DNA from: an uncultured Prevotellaceae bacterium | Lineage (GTDB): Bacteria; Bacteroidota; Bacteroidia; Bacteroidales; Muribaculaceae | Reading direction: 5' to 3' | DNA length: 64,000 bases | Assembly (NCBI GenBank): GCA_947165675.1 | Contig: CAMVBJ010000012.1 | Location: 1 to 64,000, forward strand | Shown here: piece by piece, positions 35,380 to 45,759 of the stretch | Layout: each line of letters opens with the position of its first letter | Numbering within the stretch: the first letter of the stretch is position 1 | Notes under the pieces: generated by a model | The model's input: only the letters and a program-made list of their open reading frames with translations | Databases searched by the model: none | What the model was told of the DNA's origin: nothing | Program-made: the position numbers and the translations under genes

Positions 35380-37473
35380 ATGCAGAAGTCCAAGAAAAAT
35401 AACATCACCATCACCCTGCTGCTGATATTGTCGGTCTTACTAATTGCAACGACCCTCTTCTTCAGCCGCGAGGAAACCATGTTCTACAGTTTTGACGTCG
35501 GCAAGCCCTGGCTCTACTCGAGACTTGAGGCCGATTTCCAGTTTGACATCGAGCTGGACGAAGCCACACGCAAGCACATCACCGACAGTGTGAACAAGAA
35601 TTTTGCCAAGATCTACACGATGGACCGCAAGAAGGGAGAGCAACAGCTGGCCCTGCTATACCGTGCGCTGGGCAACCGCCCGGGCCGGACGGAGCTCCTC
35701 AAGGCCGTGGACCAGCTCTATAGCGACGGTATCGTGGATAATGATGCCGCCAACGACATCCGTGCCGGCAAGCAGTTGCGCTTCCTGGTGGGCAACAACG
35801 AGCTCCAAGTCGTTGACGCCACAGGCATGAGGACCATCAAGCAGGCCTACTCCTGGCTCACCGACTCGTTACGCAGCAATACAGCCCTCCAAGAGGCCCT
35901 CAAGGCCGTCCCGATTAACGATTACCTCGTGCCCAACATGAAAGTTGATGAGGAAGAGAACGAGAAATGGCTGGGTGAGGATCTGAGGCATGCGCTACGC
36001 TCCCCTGGCACAGTCCAACAAGGCGAAGTCATCATCACCCGAGGCGAGATTGTAACGCCCCACAAGGCGGCCGCCATCGAGAGCTACCAGAACGAATGCC
36101 AGCGTCGCGACAGGCAACGTAATGTTGACCAGACGATGACCCTACTGGGGCGGATGCTGATTGTAGCCACCCTCATGCTCGCCTTCTACTTCTTCATGAG
36201 GCAGTTGCGCAAGCAGGTTTTCGCCAACATGCGCCAGATGGTTTTCCTCATCTCGTTTATCACCGTGTTTGTCATCGCTGTGTTCCTGTGTGTCAAGTTC
36301 AAGTATTCATTACTCTACGTGATCCCCTTCGGCTTGGTGCCCATCATCGTATCATCATTCTTCGATGACCACACTTCATTCTTTGTACACATCGTGACGG
36401 TGCTCATCTGCTCCCTTATCGCGACAAGTCATCAGGCCGAGTTCATCATCAACCAGTTCCTGGCTGGCATTATCGCCATCGTTGCTGTCAAGGAGTTGAC
36501 CAAGCGCACCCAGCTCGTGCGTTGTGCGACTTACATCTTCCTGGCCTACAGCATCACCTACATCGCCATGACACTGATTGCCGACGGCGACCTGGATAAC
36601 CTGGACAAGTACCACTTCGGCTACTATCTGATCAACTGCGTCATTCTCTCGTTTGCCTTCCTGGTGATACCCATTGTGGAAAAGGCCTTTGGTTTCACCT
36701 CATCGATGACGCTGCTCGAGCTTGCCGATATCAATAACCCCACCCTGCGACAACTCTCCACGTTGTGCCCCGGCACATTCCAGCACTCGCTCCAAGTGGC
36801 CAACTTGGCCGGCGAGGCCGCTTTCAAGATTGGAGCCAACATGCAGCTCGCACGCGCTGGTGCCCTCTATCATGACATCGGCAAGACCAAGAACCCTGCT
36901 TTCTTCACCGAGAACCAGATTGGCGAGAACCCTCATGACCACCTTGTCCGTCCCGAGGACAGTGCCAAGATTGTCATCGACCACGTCACCAATGGTCTGA
37001 AGATTGCCGACGAAGCCGACTTGCCCAAGGTCATCAAGGACCTCATCGCCCAACATCACGGCAAGGGCATCACTCGATACTTCTACTACAAGGCCAAGGA
37101 AAGCCGCCCCGACCAGGAGGTGGATAAAGCCCCATTTACCTATCCAGGCCCCAACCCGCAGACCAAGGAGGCCGCCATCCTCATGATGGCCGACGCCTGT
37201 GAGGCAGCAACCAAGAGCCTGAGCGACCACAGCGAGGAGGCCATTGCCGCCATGGTGGGCAAGATCATCGACGGCCAGGTTGCTGAGGGCCTGCTGCGTG
37301 AGGCACCCATCAGTTTCCGTGACGTGGAGACCATCAAGCAACTGTTTGTCGAACGCTTAAGGACGGCTTACCACATGCGCGTGGCCTACCCCGAGAACGT
37401 CAAGCGCGAGGCGCCACAGACGCCCGATAACGGTGATACTACCGACGACGTGACCGGTGACACGGCAAAATAA
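35380..37473 (+). CDS. 7TM-HD family protein (PgpH-type, likely c-di-AMP phosphodiesterase)
   Basis: Membrane protein of 697 residues. One N-terminal helix (about 9-29) precedes an extracytoplasmic 7TMR-HDED-like domain (about 30-250), about seven helices (about 255-440) and a cytoplasmic HD domain (about 460-680). The HD motif is complete: GTFQHSLQVANLAGEAA, LYHDIGKTKNP and LIAQHHGKGITRYF. Homologues hydrolyse cyclic di-AMP. Close linkage to the Rel/Spo gene suggests joint control of the two nucleotide signals, which is inference. Confidence 0.92.
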   Translation: MQKSKKNNITITLLLILSVLLIATTLFFSREETMFYSFDVGKPWLYSRLEADFQFDIELDEATRKHITDSVNKNFAKIYTMDRKKGEQQLALLYRALGNRPGRTELLKAVDQLYSDGIVDNDAANDIRAGKQLRFLVGNNELQVVDATGMRTIKQAYSWLTDSLRSNTALQEALKAVPINDYLVPNMKVDEEENEKWLGEDLRHALRSPGTVQQGEVIITRGEIVTPHKAAAIESYQNECQRRDRQRNVDQTMTLLGRMLIVATLMLAFYFFMRQLRKQVFANMRQMVFLISFITVFVIAVFLCVKFKYSLLYVIPFGLVPIIVSSFFDDHTSFFVHIVTVLICSLIATSHQAEFIINQFLAGIIAIVAVKELTKRTQLVRCATYIFLAYSITYIAMTLIADGDLDNLDKYHFGYYLINCVILSFAFLVIPIVEKAFGFTSSMTLLELADINNPTLRQLSTLCPGTFQHSLQVANLAGEAAFKIGANMQLARAGALYHDIGKTKNPAFFTENQIGENPHDHLVRPEDSAKIVIDHVTNGLKIADEADLPKVIKDLIAQHHGKGITRYFYYKAKESRPDQEVDKAPFTYPGPNPQTKEAAILMMADACEAATKSLSDHSEEAIAAMVGKIIDGQVAEGLLREAPISFRDVETIKQLFVERLRTAYHMRVAYPENVKREAPQTPDNGDTTDDVTGDTAK

Positions 37474-37502
37474 AGCCTCATGTCAGGCAATAAGTCGCAC
37501 CA

Positions 37503-37540
37503 AATTGTGTTTATTATATATAATTGTGTTTATTATATAT
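37503..37540. repeat. Two perfect tandem copies of a 19-bp AT-rich unit
   Basis: AATTGTGTTTATTATATAT occurs twice without a gap, about 45 bases before the next start codon. It could act as a binding site or be a slippage product. Confidence 0.8.
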
Positions 37541-37584
37541 AAATGTAACAACAACGTAAAACAAACACTCATTCCACATCAATT

Positions 37585-38076
37585 ATGGTGATGCAAACCA
37601 TATTACTCGTTGCTGGCGTGGCATGTCTCATCGCAGCTCTGGTGCTCGTGTTGCGACCACAGTGGGTGGCCGCAGTGCCTGCCTATGCTGGATTGTGGCT
37701 CATGCACTGGAGCTACTACATCTACGTGCCCACGATGACCTTCATCTTCTGGGGCATTGCCACAGTCATTACCGTGGGACTCTTCTACCTCTCGCCCAGT
37801 GGCGAGCCCGACGGTCACAGCTCCAGCAACCTGTATGTGGGATTCACCGCCATGGCTGGCGGTATGCTGGGCATTTTGCTTGCCCCACGGTTGATGGTGC
37901 TGGGTGTCGTTCTGGGGGCAGCTTTCGGACAACTGGCTTATAGCCGCACTCCTGCCGGCAAGTGGATGCTCAATCCCTCCACTCTGTTCATACGCTATTT
38001 TGCCGCTAAATGCCTGCCTGCCATTGTCGCCGTTTCCATCGTGAGCATCGCCATCATGGGCGTTGTCATCGACTAA
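37585..38076 (+). CDS. Hypothetical membrane protein
   Basis: Unrecognised protein of 163 residues with five likely membrane helices (about 4-24, 28-48, 50-68, 85-112, 137-160). A glycine-rich stretch (AMAGGMLGILLAPRLMVLGVVLGAAFGQ) is its most distinctive feature. It ends 24 bases before the DUF4919 gene, and the two are probably cotranscribed. Confidence 0.7.
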   Translation: MVMQTILLVAGVACLIAALVLVLRPQWVAAVPAYAGLWLMHWSYYIYVPTMTFIFWGIATVITVGLFYLSPSGEPDGHSSSNLYVGFTAMAGGMLGILLAPRLMVLGVVLGAAFGQLAYSRTPAGKWMLNPSTLFIRYFAAKCLPAIVAVSIVSIAIMGVVID

Positions 38077-38092
38077 ATTAAACCACAAACAA

Positions 38093-38097
38093 AGGAG
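38093..38097 (+). promoter_or_regulatory. Shine-Dalgarno-like site before the DUF4919 gene
   Basis: AGGAG sits three bases before ATG 38101. Such sites are rare in this window, where most starts have AT-rich leaders. The spacing is short, so its use is uncertain. Confidence 0.4.
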
Positions 38098-38100
38098 ATC

Positions 38101-38838
38101 ATGAAACATCTTATACATACCCTCATCACCCTCACACTGGCACTCACCATTGCCACCACGGGCTGGGCTCAATCGCGCCAGGAGGTACCCGAACGCAATC
38201 CTCAGAGCAAGTTCGCCATCAAGAAGGTAGATTTTGACCACGTCCACGAGGTCATCACCAACCCCAAGAACGCTTACTACTACCCAAAACTGATGAAGGC
38301 CTACAACAGCAATGACACCACACTGAGTATCGAAGCTTGGAGAAACTTCTACTACGGCTACACCTTCCAGGAAGACTACAACCCCTTCCGCGAGAGCGTC
38401 TATAGCAACGTGGTCGAGCAGTTGTACTACAAGCAGCCTCACTCCAGGGCCGAGTGTGACAGCATCGAGAAGTATGCCGAGTTGTCGCTCAACGACAACA
38501 TGTTTGACCTCAACCAGATGAATTTCTACATCTACGTGCTCAAGGAAAAGAAGAAACACGCCCGTGCTGCCGTCTGCCAGTACCGCCTGGACCGCCTCAT
38601 CGCCGCCATCATGTCGAGTGGCAAGGGCACTAAGGAGGAGCCCTGGGTCGTTATCGCTCCCGAGCATGAGTACAACATCATCAACTTCCTGGGCTTTGTC
38701 GCCACCGACCACGAGACCCAGGAGGGAGGCATCGACTACATCAAGGTACAACCCGTCGCTGGCAAGAGCGCCGAGGGCTTCTATTTCGACATCTCCCGCA
38801 TGATGCAGATTGCCGCCCTCAAGTTCCCCGACATCTAA
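38101..38838 (+). CDS. DUF4919 family exported protein
   Basis: Protein of 245 residues with a signal peptide to about residue 23 (TTGWAQS). The family is common in Bacteroidales and uncharacterised. Typical stretches are YYYPKLMKAYNSNDTTLSIEAWRNFYYGY and EEPWVVIAPEHEYNIINFLGF. It probably works in the periplasm. It follows the small membrane protein by 24 bases and is ended by a strong hairpin. Confidence 0.85.
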   Translation: MKHLIHTLITLTLALTIATTGWAQSRQEVPERNPQSKFAIKKVDFDHVHEVITNPKNAYYYPKLMKAYNSNDTTLSIEAWRNFYYGYTFQEDYNPFRESVYSNVVEQLYYKQPHSRAECDSIEKYAELSLNDNMFDLNQMNFYIYVLKEKKKHARAAVCQYRLDRLIAAIMSSGKGTKEEPWVVIAPEHEYNIINFLGFVATDHETQEGGIDYIKVQPVAGKSAEGFYFDISRMMQIAALKFPDI

Positions 38839-38915
38839 CCAACCACCCCACAAAAAAACTACAAATTTCACAAATTCAACAAATTAAATCTTCAAGACAA
38901 CAATTATTATTAAAC

Positions 38916-38981
38916 AACAAGAAATACAAGAAATACAATTTTACTGACAATCAATTAATTGTATATCTTGTATTTCTTGTT
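38916..38981 (+). terminator. Long hairpin terminator
   Basis: A 25-bp stem (38916-38940 with 38957-38981) has one mismatch and is followed by TTTTCATTTTTT. It contains the repeated ACAAGAAAT motif. Confidence 0.8.
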
Positions 38982-39037
38982 TTCATTTTTTGTGGACAAA
39001 GAGTGGGTTTTATTGGTTGCGAATGGAATTATTTGAT

Positions 39038-39045
39038 TACCTTTG
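39038..39045 (+). promoter_or_regulatory. Promoter -7 box for the acyl-CoA ligase gene
   Basis: TACCTTTG. It lies inside the longer open frame beginning at 39003 and supports ATG 39069. Confidence 0.75.
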
Positions 39046-39068
39046 CAGCTAATAAACCCGTATCCGCT

Positions 39069-40733
39069 ATGATGAAGGAAAACCTGATCAAGATTTATGA
39101 GCGCAGTTTCATCGACAACTGGGAACTGCCCGTGTTGACTGACTACAATACCGGCGAACGCCTCACCTATGGTGATTTTGCCCGCAATATCGCCAAGCTG
39201 CACCTGCTCTTTGAGAGCTGTGGCGTGAAGCAAGGCGACCGCATTGCCCTCATCGGCAAGAACATTCCTAACTGGATAACCACGTTCATGGCCACCATCA
39301 CCTATGGAGCCGTCATTGTGCCCATCCTGCAAGAATTCAACCCCGCCGATGCCCAGCACATCATCAACCACAGCGAGGCGACAATGCTGTTCATCAGCAA
39401 GAACATCTGGGAAAACCTGGAGTTTGACAAGATGCCTCGCGTGCGCGCCGTCTTCCAGATCGAGGATATGAGCCTGGTTGCCGAAAAAGATGATTCCGAC
39501 ATTGTCGCCAAGGCCAAGGAGGGACTGGAAGATGCCTTCAAGAAGAAGTATGGTGAGGGTTTCTACCGCAATGATATCCATTATGCCGAGGTGCCCAACG
39601 ATGCCCTGGTCGAGATCAATTACACGTCAGGAACGACAGGATTCAGCAAGGGCGTGATGCTCACTGCCAACAATCTGGCAGGCAACGTCGTGTATGGCAT
39701 CAACTCAGGCCTTCACTATAAAGGGTCGAGAGGTTTAGCCTTCCTGCCGCTGGCTCATGCCTTTGGCTGCGCATTCGACATGCTGACCCCGCTGGCCGTG
39801 GGCTCACATATCACCCTGCTGGGCCGTATTCCCTCACCCAAGATCCTGGTCAAGGCCATGTCAGAGATCAGGCCCAATCTGGTTCTCACCGTGCCACTGG
39901 TACTCGAGAAAATCTATACCAAGATGATTGTGCCCATGATCAGCAAGGGCGCCTTGCGCTGGGCACTGGCAGTACCCTATCTGGACAAACGCATCTATAG
40001 CCAGATACGCAACAAGTTGATAGAGGCCTTCGGTGGCGAGTTTGAAGAGGTCATCGTGGGCGGTGCTCCCTTCAACGCCGAGGTCGAGGACTTCCTGTAC
40101 AAGATCAAGTTCCCTTTCACCGTGGGCTACGGCATGACTGAGTGCGGTCCACTGGTGAGCCACACCCCCTGGCGAGAGTTTGTTCCCCACAGTGCTGGAC
40201 GCATCTTGCCCGGCATCATGGAGTGCAAGATCCTGAGCGATGACCCCGAGAACATTCCAGGCGAGATCTGTGTGCGTGGCGAGAACGTCATGCAGGGCTA
40301 TTTCCACAACACCGAGGCCACCGACAAGGTTCTCCACGACGACGGATGGCTACACACGGGCGACATGGGTACACTGAATGCTGATGGCACATTATTTATA
40401 AGGGGACGTTTGAAGACGATGCTCTTGAGCTCAAGCGGACAGAACATCTATCCCGAGGAAATTGAGGCCAAGTTGAACAACATGCTCTACGTGAGCGAGA
40501 GCCTCGTGGTCATGCGCGAAGGCAAACTGGTAGCCCTGGTTTATCCTGACTACGATGCCATGGACCAGTTGGGAGTCACCCGCGACAAGCTGCCAGGTCT
40601 CATGGAGGACATCCGCACCGAGCTCAACAAACTGGTGGCCCCCTATGAGCGAATCGCCAAGATCCAGCTCATCGCCACCGAGTTTGAAAAGACGCCAAAA
40701 CGCAGCATCAAACGTTACCTCTACAGTAACTGA
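39069..40733 (+). CDS. Long-chain fatty acid-CoA ligase (AMP-binding)
   Basis: Adenylate-forming enzyme of 554 residues that activates fatty acids to acyl-CoA. Motifs are the P-loop-like INYTSGTTGFSKGVMLT, VGYGMTECGPLVSH, and GWLHTGDMGTLNADGTLFIRGR. The C-terminal lysine region (KTPKRSIKRYLY) is intact. The start at 39069 is chosen over 39003 because the promoter overlaps the longer version; 39072 is also possible. It is a single gene between its promoter and a terminator. Confidence 0.92.
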   Translation: MMKENLIKIYERSFIDNWELPVLTDYNTGERLTYGDFARNIAKLHLLFESCGVKQGDRIALIGKNIPNWITTFMATITYGAVIVPILQEFNPADAQHIINHSEATMLFISKNIWENLEFDKMPRVRAVFQIEDMSLVAEKDDSDIVAKAKEGLEDAFKKKYGEGFYRNDIHYAEVPNDALVEINYTSGTTGFSKGVMLTANNLAGNVVYGINSGLHYKGSRGLAFLPLAHAFGCAFDMLTPLAVGSHITLLGRIPSPKILVKAMSEIRPNLVLTVPLVLEKIYTKMIVPMISKGALRWALAVPYLDKRIYSQIRNKLIEAFGGEFEEVIVGGAPFNAEVEDFLYKIKFPFTVGYGMTECGPLVSHTPWREFVPHSAGRILPGIMECKILSDDPENIPGEICVRGENVMQGYFHNTEATDKVLHDDGWLHTGDMGTLNADGTLFIRGRLKTMLLSSSGQNIYPEEIEAKLNNMLYVSESLVVMREGKLVALVYPDYDAMDQLGVTRDKLPGLMEDIRTELNKLVAPYERIAKIQLIATEFEKTPKRSIKRYLYSN

Positions 40734-40789
40734 TTTCGGAGCCAAAAACGGCTATTTTGTCAAGGCATATATGTAGTATTAACAAAAAT

Positions 40790-40819
40790 TAACAGACATC
40801 CACACAAGGGTGTCTGTTA
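40790..40819 (+). terminator. Terminator after the acyl-CoA ligase
   Basis: A 12-bp stem (TAACAGACATCC / GGGTGTCTGTTA, one mismatch region) is followed by TTTTA. Confidence 0.8.
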
Positions 40820-40913
40820 TTTTAACTTATTGATAGACAGCCTATAACAAAGTGTTTTGTGAATCATTTTCATGGTCGGGCAAAAAAAGTGAATAAAAAA
40901 AAGTCGAAAAAAG

Positions 40914-40943
40914 TTTGCAGGTGAAAATTTTGTTATAATTTTG
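40914..40943 (+). promoter_or_regulatory. Promoter of the small lipoprotein gene
   Basis: TTTG (40914-40917), 18 bases, TAATTTTG (40936-40943). It lies 57 bases before the start codon. Confidence 0.65.
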
Positions 40944-40999
40944 CAGCGATTTTAACAACTGAAAATTAATTGTTTTATTATTTAAAATTACAGAAGAAA

Positions 41000-41221
41000 A
41001 TGAAGAAGTTAGTTTTAGCTCTTGCTGTTATCGCTAGCGTTAGCATGATTTCATGCCAGTCCAACAACACCGAGGCCACCGCTGAGGAGGCTGTTGACAC
41101 CACCGCCGTTGTTGAGGAGACCGTTGACACCGCTGCTGCCGTTGTTGATAGCGCTGCTGCTGTTGTTGATAGCGCCGCTACCGAGGCTCCCGTTGAGGCT
41201 GAGGCTGCTCCCGCTGAGTAA
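41000..41221 (+). CDS. Small low-complexity lipoprotein (Ala/Val/Glu/Asp/Thr-rich)
   Basis: Protein of 73 residues. A lipoprotein signal ends at SMISC (Cys 19). The mature part is nearly all A, V, E, D, T and S and includes the perfect repeat DSAAAVVDSAA. It is very acidic and probably unstructured. Strong promoter and terminator signals frame it, and codon choice is narrow (mostly GCT, GTT, GAG), which suggests high expression. No function is known. Confidence 0.8.
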   Translation: MKKLVLALAVIASVSMISCQSNNTEATAEEAVDTTAVVEETVDTAAAVVDSAAAVVDSAATEAPVEAEAAPAE

Positions 41222-41247
41222 GCAAGACTTTACAACAAGAGAGTTTG

Positions 41248-41284
41248 AAGCTGTTCCCGCCGTTAGGCCCGAGCAGCTTTTTTA
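41248..41284 (+). terminator. Terminator of the small lipoprotein gene
   Basis: AAGCTG pairs with CAGCTT and is followed by a run of T. Confidence 0.8.
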
Positions 41285-41304
41285 TATGTGTTAGTATAAT
41301 CAAT

Positions 41305-41351
41305 TCACCCTATAGCAACTATCTCGACACGACAGAGAAGCTATAGGGTGA
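41305..41351. terminator. Second hairpin, terminator of nagB
   Basis: A perfect 12-bp stem (TCACCCTATAGC / GCTATAGGGTGA) lies 30 bases past the nagB stop codon. Confidence 0.65.
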
Positions 41352-41380
41352 TATTGTAATATCTTGACAGATGCCTGTGA

Positions 41381-42190
41381 TTACAGCAGGGTGTCAGGGT
41401 CGAGGTTGGCGGCCTCAATGTCCTTGAAGTAGCGATAGGTGCTCACCTTGAGCTCATCGACGGCCATCTCGTCGGCGATAATGACAGCATGGGGATGCAT
41501 CTGCAGGGCGCTCAGGGTGCACATGTGGGACACACCACCCTCGACAGCCTGTTGCAGGGCGCGAGCCTTGCCGTGACCGTTGACGATGATCATCACCTCG
41601 CGGGCATCCATCACAGTGCCCACACCCACTGTCAATGCCGTCTTGGGCACCTTGTTCAAGTCGCCGTCAAAGAAGCGGCTATTGGCGATGATGGTGTCAC
41701 GGGTGAGCGTCTTCTGGCGCGTACGTGACGTGAGCGACGAGCCTGGCTCGTTGAAGGCGATGTGCCCGTCGGGACCCACACCACCCATGAACAGGTCGAT
41801 GCCACCAGCCGCCTGGATACGCGCCTCGTAGTCTGCACACTCCTTTACCAGGTCGGGGGCATTCCCGTTCAGTATATTGACATTCTCGGGTTTAATATCG
41901 ATGTGGGAGAAGAAATTATTCCACATGAACGAGTGATAACTCTCGGGGTGCTCCTCGGGCAGGTTGCAATACTCGTCCATATTAAAGGTAATGACATGCT
42001 CGAACGATACCTTGCCGGCCTTGTTCATGGCGATGAGTTCACGGTACATGCCCAGAGGGGAACTCCCCGTTGGACAGCCTAATTTAAAAGGTTTCTCGGC
42101 CGTGGGATTGGCCTCATTGATGCGCTTGGCGACAAAGCGGGCAGCCCACTTTGACACGTTCTCGTAATCTGGTTCAATGATAAGTCTCAT
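41381..42190 (-). CDS. nagB: Glucosamine-6-phosphate deaminase
   Basis: Enzyme of 269 residues converting glucosamine-6-phosphate to fructose-6-phosphate and ammonia. Motifs are [42 protein letters not shown] and [12 protein letters not shown]. Length is that of the E. coli enzyme. It is monocistronic and divergent from surE with a short shared promoter region. Confidence 0.97.
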   Translation of the reverse strand: MRLIIEPDYENVSKWAARFVAKRINEANPTAEKPFKLGCPTGSSPLGMYRELIAMNKAGKVSFEHVITFNMDEYCNLPEEHPESYHSFMWNNFFSHIDIKPENVNILNGNAPDLVKECADYEARIQAAGGIDLFMGGVGPDGHIAFNEPGSSLTSRTRQKTLTRDTIIANSRFFDGDLNKVPKTALTVGVGTVMDAREVMIIVNGHGKARALQQAVEGGVSHMCTLSALQMHPHAVIIADEMAVDELKVSTYRYFKDIEAANLDPDTLL

Positions 42191-42226
42191 AATTCTTGAT
42201 TTTGATTAGAATTGCATTTCACTTGG

Positions 42227-42234
42227 CAAAGTTA
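42227..42234 (-). promoter_or_regulatory. Promoter -7 box for nagB
   Basis: CAAAGTTA reads TAACTTTG on the minus strand, 37 bases before the nagB start. Confidence 0.7.
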
Positions 42235-42267
42235 AACCATTTCTGCCAATTCTACACAAAAAAGTTG

Positions 42268-42275
42268 TAACTTTG
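42268..42275 (+). promoter_or_regulatory. Promoter -7 box for surE
   Basis: TAACTTTG, 27 bases before the surE start. The divergent nagB box lies 33 bases away, so the two promoters share their upstream region. Confidence 0.7.
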
Positions 42276-42301
42276 CACCCACATTCAACAAAGCAAACCT
42301 C

Positions 42302-43078
42302 ATGGACAACAATAGACCACTCATCCTCATCAGCAATGATGACGGATACCACTATAACGGTATCCACTCGCTCATCAAAGTGGCTCAGTGCTACGGCGAC
42401 GTGTTTGTCGCAGCACCAGCCGAACATCAGAGCGGCAAGTCGAGTGCCATATCACTCGACCGCCCCGTGCGAGCCCATCTTGTGGAGCGACGCGAGGGGT
42501 TCACAGCCTATGAGGTGAGCGGCACTCCCGCCGATTGTGTCAAGCTCGCCATCAGCCAGCTCATGACGGACCGCCAGCCCGATCTGGTGCTGGCCGGCGT
42601 CAACCACGGCTACAACATGGGCATCAGCTCACTGTACAGCGGCACGATGGCGTGTGTGTATGAGGGCATCATGCACGGTGTTCCCTCGATTGCCTTCTCC
42701 TATGGCGTGTTCACCCGCGATGCCGACACAGACGCTTGTCAGCCACTGATCGAGCAGGTATTGAAATCAGTATTGGCCAAGGGTCTGCCCGAGGGTGTCT
42801 GCTTGAATGTGAACATCCCTCCATTCACTCAAGGTGACATCAAGGGACTCAAGGTCACCACGAGCGACCTGGGCCGCTGGGTCAACGAGTGGGAAAAACG
42901 CGAGCACCCCATGGGAGGCGACTACTACTGGATGACGGGCGACTATGAGATGGCCGATGAAAACGACGACCGCACCGACATGTACTGGTTGCGCCGCCAT
43001 TACGCCACCGTGACGCCATGCCACATCGATCAGACCGACCACGAGTCGCTGGGCAAGATCGCCGACATGCTGTTGTAA
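42302..43078 (+). CDS. surE: 5'/3'-nucleotidase SurE
   Basis: Metal-dependent phosphatase of 258 residues acting on nucleoside monophosphates. Motifs are [14 protein letters not shown] (metal-binding DD), [24 protein letters not shown] and [13 protein letters not shown]. The length is typical. The glutamyl-tRNA synthetase gene follows after 40 bases. Confidence 0.96.
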   Translation: MDNNRPLILISNDDGYHYNGIHSLIKVAQCYGDVFVAAPAEHQSGKSSAISLDRPVRAHLVERREGFTAYEVSGTPADCVKLAISQLMTDRQPDLVLAGVNHGYNMGISSLYSGTMACVYEGIMHGVPSIAFSYGVFTRDADTDACQPLIEQVLKSVLAKGLPEGVCLNVNIPPFTQGDIKGLKVTTSDLGRWVNEWEKREHPMGGDYYWMTGDYEMADENDDRTDMYWLRRHYATVTPCHIDQTDHESLGKIADMLL

Positions 43079-43118
43079 TCAACATCTACACTTTAACATA
43101 AAACTAACAGACAAGATA

Positions 43119-44657
43119 ATGGAACGACGAGTAAGAGTGCGCTTTGCGCCTTCACCCACAGGTCCGCTTCACATTGGCGGCGTGCGTACTGCACTGTATA
43201 ATTACCTGTTTGCCCGCCAGCATGGCGGCGACATGATCCTGCGCATCGAGGACACCGACAGCACCCGCTTTGTGTCCGGCGCCGAGGAATACATCAACGA
43301 GGCCCTGCAGTGGCTGGGCATCGGCATCGACGAGGGCGTGCGCGAGGGCGGCAACTACGGTCCCTACAAGCAGAGCGAACGCCGCGACCTGTACCGCAAG
43401 TACATGCAGCAACTGGTCGATGACGGCAAGGCCTATTATGCATTTGACACGCCCGAGGAGCTCGACGCCAAACGTCAAGAAATCAAGAATTTTCAATATG
43501 ACGCACGCACACGCGGCATGATGCGCAACTCGCTGTCACTGCCTGCCGACGAGGTAAAGGCTCTCATGGACAAGGGTGAGAAATGGGTGGTCCGATTCCG
43601 CATCGAGCCAAACCAGGATGTCGTGGTTCATGACCTGCTGCGCGGTGATGTGACCATCAACTCGTCGATTCTCGACGACAAGGTGCTCTACAAGAGTGCC
43701 GACGACCTGCCCACCTATCACCTGGCCAACATCGTCGATGACCACTTGATGGAAGTGTCCCACGTCATCCGTGGTGAGGAATGGCTGCCCAGCGCCCCAC
43801 TGCACGTGCTGCTCTACAAGGCATTTGGCTGGGAAGACACCATGCCTGCATTTGTCCACCTGCCACTGCTGCTTAAACCTGATGGCAAGGGCAAGTTGAG
43901 CAAGCGTGATGGCGACCGCCTGGGATTCCCGGTGTTCCCACTCGACTGGAACGACCCCAAGAGCGGTGAGCGCTCCAGCGGTTACCGCGAGGCGGGCTAC
44001 CTGCCTCAAGCCGTGGTCAACTTCCTCGCCCTGCTGGGCTGGAACCCCGGTGATGACCGTGAGATTTTCTCGATGGACGACCTTATCAAGGAGTTCTCTA
44101 TCGACCACTGCTCACGCAAGGGCGCCAAGTTTGACTTTGAGAAAGGCAAGTGGTTCAATCACGAATACCTGATGAATATGGACGATAACGAGCTTGCCCA
44201 GATGTTCAAGCCCGTCATGGAGCAGCATGGCGTCAACGTGACCGATTACAGTGACGAGTTTATCGCTCAGGTCGTGGCGCTGGTCAAGAGCCGTGCCAAC
44301 TTTGTGGGCGACTTGTGGGACCAGGCCAACTTCTTCTTCATCCGCCCCACCAGCTACAGCGAGAAGGACATCCGCAAGCGCTGGAAGCCAGAGACACCCG
44401 AACTCATGCGACAGCTTGCTGGACTGCTTGACACGACCGATATGGAAAATGCCGAGGCCTGTGAAGCTGTTGTTATGGATTGGATCGACAAGAACGGCTA
44501 CCACAAGGGCAACGTGATGAACGCCTTCCGCCTCACTGTCGTCGGCGAGTGCCGTGGACCACACATGTTTGAGATCACCAAGCTGCTGGGCCACGATGAG
44601 ATACTTGCACGTCTCAACACTGGCATCGAAAAGATTCAACTCCCCGCCGATGCGTAA
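43119..44657 (+). CDS. gltX: Glutamate-tRNA ligase
   Basis: Class I aminoacyl-tRNA synthetase of 512 residues. The HIGH-type motif is [18 protein letters not shown] and the KMSKS-type motif is [12 protein letters not shown]. The C-terminal anticodon-binding helical domain follows. The ATG of the next gene overlaps the end of gltX by 8 bases, pointing to translational coupling. Confidence 0.98.
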   Translation: MERRVRVRFAPSPTGPLHIGGVRTALYNYLFARQHGGDMILRIEDTDSTRFVSGAEEYINEALQWLGIGIDEGVREGGNYGPYKQSERRDLYRKYMQQLVDDGKAYYAFDTPEELDAKRQEIKNFQYDARTRGMMRNSLSLPADEVKALMDKGEKWVVRFRIEPNQDVVVHDLLRGDVTINSSILDDKVLYKSADDLPTYHLANIVDDHLMEVSHVIRGEEWLPSAPLHVLLYKAFGWEDTMPAFVHLPLLLKPDGKGKLSKRDGDRLGFPVFPLDWNDPKSGERSSGYREAGYLPQAVVNFLALLGWNPGDDREIFSMDDLIKEFSIDHCSRKGAKFDFEKGKWFNHEYLMNMDDNELAQMFKPVMEQHGVNVTDYSDEFIAQVVALVKSRANFVGDLWDQANFFFIRPTSYSEKDIRKRWKPETPELMRQLAGLLDTTDMENAEACEAVVMDWIDKNGYHKGNVMNAFRLTVVGECRGPHMFEITKLLGHDEILARLNTGIEKIQLPADA

Positions 44658-45738
44658 CTGGCTGTTCGCCATATTGACTCTCATTCTCACCATTCCGCCT
44701 CTTGCAGCCCAGGAGGTGGAATGGAGTGTTGATGCCAGCACAGTCATCAACAACCGTGAGGGGGGCGACGACAGAGAAACACCCGACCAGACTATAGCCT
44801 TCACGCGCCTGGCTCCTGAAGTGGGCGTTTCCCTGATGGAGGGTACTCATGTGCTCAAGGGAGGTGTCGTATGGTTCCAGCCCATGATCGACAACATGAA
44901 TGGCTACAAGATATTGCCCACACTCTACTACCGCTACAACGATAAGAGCGGATGGCACGTGACCGCCGGACTGCTGCCCCGCTCGCTCATGGTGGAGCGC
45001 AGCCCCCGCTACATGTGGAGCGATTCGCTCAATTATTGCCAGCCCAACATCCGCGGCATCATGGTTCAACTCATCAAGCCCACGGGATATACCGAGGCGC
45101 TGGTGGACTGGCGTCAATTACAGACCGAGAATCAGCGCGAGGCCTTCACCATCATGGCCAATACCGACTGGCGAATCGCTGGCCCGATGAGATTAGGCGG
45201 TCACATCCAGTACAGCCACTTGGCAATGTCCCGTCACCATGGCGAGGATCAGCATGTCAACGATGACGTGATCATCAACCCGATGGCATCTCTTGACTTG
45301 TCAGGTCGCACTATTCTCGACTCGCTGCGCCTCTCGGCGGGAGCCATTATTGCCATGCAGCGTGACCGTGGCACTGACCACTGGGACAGGCCTGCTGGAT
45401 TTCTTGCCACAGCGACAGCACGCTGGCGCTGGATCGAGCTGGACGAGACCTTCTACACGGGTCAGCGCCTCATGCCACTGTATGCCAAGTTCGGCAGCCA
45501 ACTCATCCAGGGCGACCCTCACTACAACAACAAGACCTACAGCCGCACCGACCTCGTATTCCATATCGTGAGCAACCGTTTTATAGACTTGACGGGGTCT
45601 CTCACGCTTCATGTGACCGACAAGTATACAGGCTTCTGGCAACAAGTAGCCTGCCGCTTCTACCTTGACAACAACTTGTGGAAACGGCGTCATGACAACA
45701 ACTACCTCAAGAGCGGTCGCTTACAACAACTCTACTAA
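44650..45738 (+). CDS. Putative outer-membrane beta-barrel protein
   Basis: Exported protein of 362 residues from ATG 44650. The signal peptide covers about 1-21 ([19 protein letters not shown]). The rest alternates polar and hydrophobic residues with many aromatic strand ends ([38 protein letters not shown]), as in beta-barrels, and ends near VACRFYLDN. No named family is recognised. It overlaps gltX by 8 bases and precedes waaA by 21 bases, so the three probably form one transcript. Confidence 0.75.
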   Translation: MRNWLFAILTLILTIPPLAAQEVEWSVDASTVINNREGGDDRETPDQTIAFTRLAPEVGVSLMEGTHVLKGGVVWFQPMIDNMNGYKILPTLYYRYNDKSGWHVTAGLLPRSLMVERSPRYMWSDSLNYCQPNIRGIMVQLIKPTGYTEALVDWRQLQTENQREAFTIMANTDWRIAGPMRLGGHIQYSHLAMSRHHGEDQHVNDDVIINPMASLDLSGRTILDSLRLSAGAIIAMQRDRGTDHWDRPAGFLATATARWRWIELDETFYTGQRLMPLYAKFGSQLIQGDPHYNNKTYSRTDLVFHIVSNRFIDLTGSLTLHVTDKYTGFWQQVACRFYLDNNLWKRRHDNNYLKSGRLQQLY

Positions 45739-45759
45739 TAACTAAAAACTCAGAGTCCT

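Noticed and set aside
37603-38871. 422-codon open frame on the minus strand opposite two genes
   Set aside because: It spans two sense genes and their junction, and its composition is that of a shadow frame; both sense genes have proper signal or membrane segments.
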